From Candidatus Poribacteria bacterium (GTDB lineage Bacteria; Poribacteria; DTPJ01; WJIO01): 11,981 nucleotides of DNA. Below, piece after piece: positions 1 through 4,944 of this stretch. Every line of letters begins with the position of its first letter. Position 1 is the stretch's first letter. Both the position numbers and the translations under genes were made by a program. The notes under the pieces are model-generated. The model was not told the DNA's origin, did no database searches, and saw only the letters and a list, made by a program, of their open reading frames with translations. Location: NCBI GenBank assembly GCA_014730235.1, contig WJIO01000121.1, positions 1-11,981 of the forward strand, in the 5' to 3' direction.

Positions 1-102
1 GATAAGGTTGTTACAGGTATATACGTTTACAGGCTTGAAGCTGAACTTCCCGATGGACAGAAGGCCAACAAGGTCGGCAAGCCGATGATTATAAAAAATT
101 AA
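1..102 (+). CDS. C-terminal end of a surface/secreted protein (FlgD-like or T9SS type A-like C-terminal domain), partial
   Basis: Only the last 33 codons are present; the frame is open at the window edge and ends at TAA 100-102. The visible peptide begins DKVVTGIYVYRLEAELPDG and ends in GKPMIIKN. A GIYVYRLEA strand followed by a charged turn and a short hydrophobic-basic end (K-P-M-I-I-K) is the usual shape of FlgD-like Ig domains and of type A C-terminal sorting domains on large exported proteins of Bacteroidetes-like and candidate-phylum bacteria. That family link is inference from a short stretch; the upstream domains that define the protein's job are outside the window. It is followed 103 nt later by a PorV/PorQ-family gene on the same strand. 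PorV is a T9SS component in Bacteroidetes, so the pairing is suggestive but not proof of a sorting system. Confidence 0.6.
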   Translation, partial: DKVVTGIYVYRLEAELPDGQKANKVGKPMIIKN

Positions 103-178
103 GTGATGAGTAATCAGTGATCAGAAAAATTGTACTTGGTGGTCAGTAATCAGTCAATTTCAACTGGTTACTGATTAC
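102..178. repeat. Heptamer repeat AGTRATS and inverted repeat between two genes
   Basis: Directly after the first stop codon the sequence reads AGTGATG-AGTAATC-AGTGATC (102-122), three tandem 7-mers of pattern AGTRATS. A second cluster (TCAGTAATCAGT, 143-154) lies further on, and GTAATCAG at 146-153 is answered by CTGATTAC at 171-178, giving an 8-bp stem with a 17-nt loop. It resembles the short tandem heptanucleotide repeats found between genes in some bacterial genomes. It could fold in RNA as a weak transcript end, but has no T tract. Confidence 0.5.
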
Positions 179-205
179 AACCCACTATTATATAGGAGAA
201 TTGGA

Positions 206-1150
206 ATGCTAAAAACAGAAAGAAGATATGTTAAGGACTTCATAGTCGCGGTTTGCATTCTGTTTGCCATTTCGTTTGCTTGTGCTATATCAATCGCCGA
301 TGAAATAGGCACAGAAGATGCCGCATTTTTGAAAATTGATGCCGCGTCCAGACCTGCTGCAATGGGCGGGGCTTTTGTAGGTGTTGCCAACGATGTAAAC
401 TCTGTATTCTGGAATCCAGCCGGTCTGACCCAGACGGAAAAGCGGGAATTAAGTGCCATGTATAACTCATGGTTTGCCGGTATAAACTACGGTTCCGGGG
501 CTTATTCCCAGCGGATAGGCAACGCCGCTGTTGGTCTCAGCGTTATTTACTTACAGTCCGAAATCCAGAGAAGAACTGACGACACAGAAGAAGCCGACAG
601 CACCTTTAACGCCTATTCTATGGCAGCGGGAATTTCAGGTAGCTATGCCTTAATACCGAAGGTGTTTTCCCTGGGCGGTACAGTGAAACTTATAGATCAG
701 GATTTTGACGTGGAAGATTCAAACGGCACAGCCCTTGATCTGGGAGGTATGTTCCATATATCAAAGCTGAATATAGGCGGAAGCGTCCAGAATATAAAGC
801 TGCACAGCAGTCTTGATGATGGAAGCCTGCCATTAGGCATAAGAGCCGGGATTTCCTATCCCTTTGTCAGCGAAGGTATTATCGCCGCTGAGTTCTCAAA
901 ACAGGGTGCGGCTGATGCTACATACCATATTGGCGTGGAAAAATGGTTTAAGAAGATACTGGCAATGAGGCTTGGATACTGCCTGGGTTCCGGTGACAAT
1001 CCAAAAGAAGGTTTCTCTTTAGGTCTTGGTCTTAAAGCCTACGGCACAAAACCCATGGAGAATATGAACTTCCAGTTTGATTATGCCTACGTGCCGGAAT
1101 GGGATGGTCTTGGAGATACCCACCGTATATCTATGATGGTCAGGTTTTAG
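206..1150 (+). CDS. PorV/PorQ family outer-membrane beta-barrel protein
   Basis: A 314-residue protein with a basic start (KTERRYVKD), a hydrophobic stretch at about residues 12-28 and likely signal-peptidase cleavage near A-D at 31-32. The mature N-terminus carries the family hallmark: DAASRPAAMGGAFVGVANDV followed by N-x-V-F-W-N-P-A-G-L. The rest is alternating hydrophobic and glycine-rich strands with polar turns, ending in M-M-V-R-F, a terminal Phe typical of outer-membrane barrel insertion signals. PorV/PorQ (UPF0164-like) proteins are FadL-type barrels; in Bacteroidetes PorV shuttles type IX secretion cargo, but homologues in many lineages lacking known T9SS have no proven role. The start at 206 is supported by AGGAG at 194-198, 7 nt upstream. 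The preceding gene fragment may encode a cargo-like C-terminal domain. Family assignment is firm; function is inferred. Confidence 0.85.
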   Translation: MLKTERRYVKDFIVAVCILFAISFACAISIADEIGTEDAAFLKIDAASRPAAMGGAFVGVANDVNSVFWNPAGLTQTEKRELSAMYNSWFAGINYGSGAYSQRIGNAAVGLSVIYLQSEIQRRTDDTEEADSTFNAYSMAAGISGSYALIPKVFSLGGTVKLIDQDFDVEDSNGTALDLGGMFHISKLNIGGSVQNIKLHSSLDDGSLPLGIRAGISYPFVSEGIIAAEFSKQGAADATYHIGVEKWFKKILAMRLGYCLGSGDNPKEGFSLGLGLKAYGTKPMENMNFQFDYAYVPEWDGLGDTHRISMMVRF

Positions 1151-1182
1151 TGTGTAAATAATTTGAAAATATTTAAAGCTTA

Positions 1183-1206
1183 TCATTCCAGCGAAAGCTG
1201 GAATGA
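1183..1206. repeat. REP-like hairpin with GAAA tetraloop, TCATTCCAGC stem
   Basis: A perfect 10-bp stem TCATTCCAGC / GCTGGAATGA closes a GAAA (GNRA-type) loop in the 97-bp gap between the PorV-family gene and trpA. No T tract follows, so it is a poor classical terminator. The stem shares the CATTCC...GGAATG core with hairpins inside the mobile-element copies at 2091-2156 and 4616-4641, so it is probably another member of a dispersed palindromic repeat family. It may still stabilise or end the upstream mRNA. Confidence 0.7.
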
Positions 1207-1247
1207 ATAATTAGGAAGAACCATATAATTTTTAGAGAAATTAGAAT

Positions 1248-2051
1248 ATGAATAAAATTGACAGGAAATTTGCTGAATTAAAATCTCAGGGCAAAAAGGC
1301 CTTTATGCCCTTTATAACTGCTGGTGATCCTTCCCTGAAGCATACACCAGCGCTAATTGAAAAATTGGAATCATCAGGAGCGGATTTGCTTGAGCTTGGT
1401 ATACCTTTTTCCGATCCGGTGGCTGATGGTCCCAGTATCCAGAGGTCATCCCTACGCTCCCTGGATTCGGGAACTACACTGGGCAAAATTCTAGATACCA
1501 TGTCGCAAATCAGGGCAAAAGCTGATATTCCCATAGCTTTTATGAGTTATTACAATGTGATATTGAGATATGGTATAGAAAAATTTGTTAAAGACGCTGT
1601 TGAAGCCGGCGTTGACGGAACAATAATCCCCGATCTTCCACCTGATGAAGCCGCTGATCTTATCTCTGTCGCCAGGGATAATGACTTTGCCACTATATTT
1701 TTGTTGACACCTACAAGCACCGATCAGAGGATGGAGGTTGTATCCAAAGCATCCACAGGATTTATATACTGCGTTTCCCTTACCGGAGTAACCGGAGCAC
1801 GAAAACAGGTGTCCGAAATGTTAGCACCGACGTTGGATAAGATCAGGAAACATTCAGATAAACCTGTGGCCGTAGGTTTTGGCGTTTCAACCCCGGAACA
1901 GGCGGAGGCTGTGGCGAAAATGGCCGAAGGGGTTATTGTAGGAAGTGCTATAGTCAATGTTATCGAGGCAAATGCCGATAATCCTGAGAAAATGCTGGAC
2001 GAAGTGGGGAGATTTACAAAAAAACTTTCTGATGCTGTGAAGAAGGCATAA
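1248..2051 (+). CDS. trpA: Tryptophan synthase alpha chain
   Basis: This cytosolic TIM-barrel enzyme cleaves indole-3-glycerol phosphate to indole and glyceraldehyde 3-phosphate; indole is channelled to TrpB for the last step of tryptophan synthesis. At 267 residues it matches the usual length. The active-site block LLELGIPFSDPVADGPSIQ places the catalytic Glu at residue 49 and Asp at residue 60, the same numbers as in the E. coli enzyme. The mobile loop is YCVSLTGVTGAR, and phosphate-binding segments VAVGFGVSTPEQA and GVIVGSAIV follow near the C-terminus. No trpB or other trp gene is visible on either side: upstream is an outer-membrane protein gene 97 nt away and downstream is a repeat element. 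It may be a detached gene, or the tail of an interrupted operon. The ribosome site is weak (AGAG about 11 nt upstream), but the start agrees with the family. Confidence 0.97.
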   Translation: MNKIDRKFAELKSQGKKAFMPFITAGDPSLKHTPALIEKLESSGADLLELGIPFSDPVADGPSIQRSSLRSLDSGTTLGKILDTMSQIRAKADIPIAFMSYYNVILRYGIEKFVKDAVEAGVDGTIIPDLPPDEAADLISVARDNDFATIFLLTPTSTDQRMEVVSKASTGFIYCVSLTGVTGARKQVSEMLAPTLDKIRKHSDKPVAVGFGVSTPEQAEAVAKMAEGVIVGSAIVNVIEANADNPEKMLDEVGRFTKKLSDAVKKA

Positions 2052-2055
2052 GCTT

Positions 2056-2217
2056 AACTCTTTCACAAAAAATGTGGTAAAAATAAAAAAACTTCTACAA
2101 GCCATTCCTGCTTCAAGCTTTTTAAAAAGCTTGAAGCAGGAATGGCTTGTAGAAGTGGATATGCTCTTATTTAACCAGTAGAATTTTCTTCATTTCCACA
2201 CTCAAATCGGAAGTGTC
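2056..2217. mobile_element. MITE-like element, copy C (degenerate), carrying the 66-bp palindrome
   Basis: The right end (2195-2213, minus-strand reading CTTCCGATTTGAGTGTGGA) matches the terminus of copy A at 17 of 21 positions. The left subterminal TGTGGTAAAAATAAAAAAAC (2073-2092) matches TGTGGTAAAGATAAGAAAC in copy A. The outermost left end is decayed (about 12/22 match when aligned from 2056) and no target-site duplication is visible, so outer limits are approximate. It fills the gap between the convergent stops of trpA (2051) and the agmatinase fusion (2225) and probably works as the shared transcript end. I infer an old copy of the same element as at 4569-4688 and 10844-11005. Confidence 0.6.
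2091..2156. repeat. Perfect 66-bp palindrome (33-bp arms, no spacer)
   Basis: Left arm 2091-2123 (starting ACTTCTACAAGCCATTCCTG) is the exact reverse complement of right arm 2124-2156; the centre is TTTTTAAAAA. It lies between two convergent stop codons, so in either transcript it would form a very long hairpin and could act as a bidirectional terminator. The left arm begins inside the conserved left subterminal block of the surrounding mobile element and contains CATTCCTGCTTC, also present in copy A. It therefore looks like a fold-back duplication of element sequence rather than an unrelated insertion. Confidence 0.95.
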
Positions 2218-2224
2218 AAATATA

Positions 2225-4543
2225 TTACTTCAACTTTAAGAATATGTATCCAAGGTTATATCTGCGTTCATCTTCAGGATCAAAGTATGAGTCATTATAT
2301 CTTTCTATAAGGTAATCATAGGCTTCCACAATGTCCATAAACTTCTGAGGGTATTTTTTCTTGAATTCCTCAGCTATCATGCCCGGTAATGAGAAATTAT
2401 CCAGCAATTCAACTCCCTGATAGTTTTGTTTTTCCTGAACATCCATCCACCATTGATATTCCAGCATTTTTTCATCTTCATCCCTGTAGACCAGGGGCCA
2501 GATGTAATAATCCTCCCGTATAAGAAGACCGAGACCGTCATGGAAAACATGTATGAGGTCTATGTCGTCTATCCAGTCCTGCATTACTTCAAGCAGGTAT
2601 TGGGGTATGTCCTGGGGAACTACATGATAATAAAATTCCTCTTCCCTGAGCACCATCTTTACCTTTATGCTTTTCTTATTTTCCGGCTGTAGATAATCTT
2701 CTATCTCATATCCGGTCATAAATATAAAGGGAACATTGCCGTTGGCAATGTCCATCATAACATCTTCCGTTTCCAGATCATACAGCAAAGCCATATGCTC
2801 CCAGTATATCATAAATTTCTTTCCCAGTTCAAAATCCAGAGTCTCTAACATTTCCCGAAGGGGCCCTTCGGGAAATGGCCCTTTTGCCCCTGGCCCTCCC
2901 AGTAGATATTCACAGTTGAAACCGTATACATCGCTGATCATTTTCATTGCTGATGATTTCTCTGTGCATGTTCCCCCTCTTCCTGCGATTATATTCAGTA
3001 ATGTTTCTGAAGGGTCTTTAAACCAGAGTTTATCGCCTATAAAACGTGAATATAACTCAAAATCAGCTTCCCACATTCTTTTGCCTACAGCTTTGAGAAA
3101 ACGCTTGCAGTCCTCAACTGTAGTTAGTTCCAGTATCCTGTCGGCTGATGAGCCATAAGCATCTTCCAGACATTCGTAAACAAAATTTTCAAAAACATCC
3201 TGGTTTTTCATCCACTTTCTTATGTTATAGCCGTAGGGGTTGCCTTCCTCAGTAATCTGGGAGCGATCAAGGACAATGTCCAGTAGCATAAAATCTTCTG
3301 TTTCCTGAGACCGGTAAAGCTCAAATTCCGGTTTCTGATCAAGATTCAGGATATTATCATCCTGCCTGATTATCAAACCTTCGTATAGATCAAGAAGTTG
3401 ACCGTCATCATTTATTTTATAAATGCAGTCCTGAATTACATTAAGGTTTTTTCGTGATTTTGGTTTAGGGCTGCCTGCGTCTACATTTTTAACATACTTA
3501 TCCAGCATTTCTTCTATGGAATTAAAACTGTTGGGATCGACTTTTACTGCACATTTGAACCGGTTTGGAAAATCGGTAATCTGTAATATATAGGACATAT
3601 CTTTTTCCATGACTTCAGAAACCCCTTTGTTTTTGAGTAAATTAACGCTATCATCGTATATAATTATATTATTCTCTCTTGCTTTATATATGTAACCGAT
3701 AAGTTTATAAATCAGCTTTGCCGTCAGGAAATCCGGTGCGGGATTTCCCTGCTGTGGGCTGAGTTCTACCACATCAAAACCCACTATATTCTTTTTTGCG
3801 GCAACCTGCTTCAGTAAATCAAGAGTATTATCCCACATCAAGCCACCGGGTTCAGGTGTTCCAGTAGAAGGCATGATTGACGGATCAAAGGCATCCACGT
3901 CTAATGTTATATAGACGTTTTCAGTCAGTTTTTCGATTACCTTATCTATCCAGTTGTCTTTAATATCCTGCATAAAAAATACCGGCAGTTTTTCCTTTTG
4001 AATAAATATTTTCTCAGGATATGACAAACTGCGGATTCCTACCTGAACGGCTGGACAATGTTCCAGAATTCTTCTTATAGAGCAGGCATGGTTATACTTG
4101 CTTCCCATATATTGATCCCGCAGATCGGCATGAGCATCGAGTTGCAAAACTGAAAGAGAACTGTATTTATCGGCGAATGCAGCTACTGCTCCGGGTGTAA
4201 CAGAATGTTCCCCACCTAAAATAATTATAAGCTTTTTGCTGTTCAGTAGCTTTTTAGTCGCTTTATATACATGCTGGAATATGTCGTCAATCTGAGTGGA
4301 TCTTAATTCTGGTAGGGTAATAAATCCCCATACGTGAGGTTCGCAATCCAATTCTTCGCTGTAGAATTCCACGTGTTTTGATGCTTCAATAATGGCTTTT
4401 GGGCCTTTTGCTGTTCCCCGGCCGTATGTTACAGTTGCTTCATAAGGAACCGGGATTATTATTACGTTTGCATGGCTGAGACGGGTGTTTCTGATCCCCA
4501 TGAACGTTGAAGTTATAGAGCGTTTTATGAAGTGGTTGATCAA
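2225..4543 (-). CDS. Agmatinase (ureohydrolase) fused to a C-terminal NAT/transglutaminase-like cysteine-enzyme domain
   Basis: Residues about 24-288 form a full arginase-fold domain. All six metal ligands are visible: H113 in GGEHS, D136/H138/D140 in DAHAD, D215/D217 in LDVDAFDPS; the agmatinase-type TGTPEPGG follows and E260 lies in VVELSPQQ. The expected reaction is agmatine to putrescine plus urea in the cytosol. Residues about 312-772 are unrelated. They include GRGGTCTEKSS (C526), EHMALLYDL (H583) and VMMDIANGNVPF (D598), matching the RGGxC...H...D pattern of arylamine N-acetyltransferases, with the NAT-typical 15-residue His-Asp spacing; Cys-His spacing is 57 instead of about 38. The substrate of this half is unknown. 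Start: TTG at 4543 has AGGA 8 nt upstream; the ATG at 4501 has no ribosome site. M312 (codon at 3610) has AAAGGGG 11 nt upstream and could be an internal start. Its 5' end faces glnA, with mobile-element copy A just upstream of its ribosome site. Confidence 0.88.
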   Translation of the reverse strand: MINHFIKRSITSTFMGIRNTRLSHANVIIIPVPYEATVTYGRGTAKGPKAIIEASKHVEFYSEELDCEPHVWGFITLPELRSTQIDDIFQHVYKATKKLLNSKKLIIILGGEHSVTPGAVAAFADKYSSLSVLQLDAHADLRDQYMGSKYNHACSIRRILEHCPAVQVGIRSLSYPEKIFIQKEKLPVFFMQDIKDNWIDKVIEKLTENVYITLDVDAFDPSIMPSTGTPEPGGLMWDNTLDLLKQVAAKKNIVGFDVVELSPQQGNPAPDFLTAKLIYKLIGYIYKARENNIIIYDDSVNLLKNKGVSEVMEKDMSYILQITDFPNRFKCAVKVDPNSFNSIEEMLDKYVKNVDAGSPKPKSRKNLNVIQDCIYKINDDGQLLDLYEGLIIRQDDNILNLDQKPEFELYRSQETEDFMLLDIVLDRSQITEEGNPYGYNIRKWMKNQDVFENFVYECLEDAYGSSADRILELTTVEDCKRFLKAVGKRMWEADFELYSRFIGDKLWFKDPSETLLNIIAGRGGTCTEKSSAMKMISDVYGFNCEYLLGGPGAKGPFPEGPLREMLETLDFELGKKFMIYWEHMALLYDLETEDVMMDIANGNVPFIFMTGYEIEDYLQPENKKSIKVKMVLREEEFYYHVVPQDIPQYLLEVMQDWIDDIDLIHVFHDGLGLLIREDYYIWPLVYRDEDEKMLEYQWWMDVQEKQNYQGVELLDNFSLPGMIAEEFKKKYPQKFMDIVEAYDYLIERYNDSYFDPEDERRYNLGYIFLKLK
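2849..2877. repeat. 29-nt palindrome inside the coding sequence of the fusion gene
   Basis: CATTTCCCGAAGGG (2849-2862) and CCCTTCGGGAAATG (2864-2877) are perfect 14-bp inverted arms around one G. The stretch codes for G-P-F-P-E-G-P-L-R-E-M (around residues 555-565) between the putative catalytic Cys526 and His583, just where this protein's spacing exceeds that of typical NAT enzymes. Such a long palindrome is unusual in a gene and may mark a palindromic repeat inserted in frame. Confidence 0.85.
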
Positions 4544-4568
4544 TTCTATTTTCCTGTTGAAAGTTTTG

Positions 4569-4688
4569 ATTCTTCCGGGTTTAGTGTGGTAAAGATAAGA
4601 AACTTCTTTATGCTGTCATTCCTGCTTCCGCGGGAATGACAAGCTGAGAGCATTTTCAATTATTACCACACTAAACCCGGAAGAATCA
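4569..4688. mobile_element. MITE-like element, copy A, with 8-bp target-site duplication
   Basis: A 120-bp element with perfect 25-bp terminal inverted repeats. The left one begins GATTCTTCCGGGTTTAGTG and the right one ends in its exact complement. It is flanked by a perfect direct repeat AAAGTTTT (4561-4568 and 4689-4696), an 8-bp target-site duplication. No coding capacity. The centre holds an 11-bp hairpin (4616-4641, GTCATTCC...GGAATGAC) closed by a TTCC loop. Bases 4581-4621 match copy B at 37 of 41 positions. The element lies between the ribosome site of the minus-strand agmatinase fusion and the divergent region toward glnA, so it separates that gene from any promoter further upstream. 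Families with 8-bp duplications (ISL3, IS66, IS256, IS1595 among others) are candidate donors of transposase; ISL3 is my guess from the end sequence, unverified. Confidence 0.85.
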
Positions 4689-4745
4689 AAGTTTTTAAAT
4701 CATGAGTAGGAAATTCATGCTATAAAACACTTTATTATAATTATT

Positions 4746-4807
4746 TTACCATATTTCATTATTTTTGTTTACATAGATTTTACATAACTGATAAAACTAT
4801 TTTACAT
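4746..4807 (+). promoter_or_regulatory. Helically phased TTTACAT repeats upstream of glnA (candidate response-regulator site)
   Basis: TTTACAT occurs at 4769-4775, 4780-4786 and 4801-4807, spaced 11 and 21 bp, i.e. on one face of the helix. A related TTTACCA starts at 4746, 23 bp before the first. Hexamers TTTACA separated by 5 bp resemble the direct-repeat sites bound by OmpR/PhoB-family regulators such as B. subtilis PhoP. It lies about 140-200 bp before glnA and could serve glnA or the divergent agmatinase fusion. The regulator is unknown; chance in AT-rich DNA is possible. Confidence 0.4.
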
Positions 4808-4843
4808 TGATGATATAGAGACGTAACAATTATGATGTATAAT
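4801..4843 (+). promoter_or_regulatory. Candidate sigma-70-type promoter(s) for glnA
   Basis: The AT-rich stretch offers overlapping possibilities: TTGATG (4807-4812) with TATGAT (4831-4836) at an 18-bp spacer, TTTACA (4801-4806) with TAACAA (4824-4829) at 17 bp, and a TATAAT at 4838-4843 without a clear -35 box. Any of them gives a leader of roughly 100 nt before the glnA start. The choice cannot be made from sequence alone. Confidence 0.35.
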
Positions 4844-4893
4844 TATAACCGAAAACAGAAGTCAAGCAAGATTGCTAGTCTTTTAGCGAAGCA

Positions 4894-4914
4894 GGCATTT
4901 TTCAGAAAAATGCT
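4894..4914 (+). promoter_or_regulatory. Leader hairpin before glnA
   Basis: GCATTTTT (4895-4902), loop CAG, AAAAATGC (4906-4913) form an 8-bp stem followed by TTTATTA, 16 nt before the glnA ribosome site (AGAGGAG, 4929-4935). Smaller complementary pairs lie just upstream (AGCAA/TTGCT at 4864-4875). It could be a weak attenuator or an mRNA-stability element. I do not recognise a known glutamine riboswitch class here. Confidence 0.35.
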
Positions 4915-4944
4915 TTATTAACTATTTGAGAGGAGTAAAAGAGA

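Noticed and set aside
102-178. CRISPR array
   Set aside because: The repeats are 7 bp and adjacent, without unique spacers of constant length; no cas genes are present.
2048-2225. Target-site duplication around copy C
   Set aside because: Sequences beside the inferred ends (ATAAGCTT left, AAATATAT right) do not match, so no duplication can be claimed.
4499-4501. ATG start for the agmatinase fusion instead of TTG at 4543
   Set aside because: No Shine-Dalgarno-like sequence precedes it, whereas TTG 4543 has AGGA 8 nt upstream. It remains possible if translation is leaderless or weak.
4860-4944. Known glutamine riboswitch (glnA RNA) before glnA
   Set aside because: The leader is short, with only one AU-rich hairpin, and I see no conserved core I can recognise.
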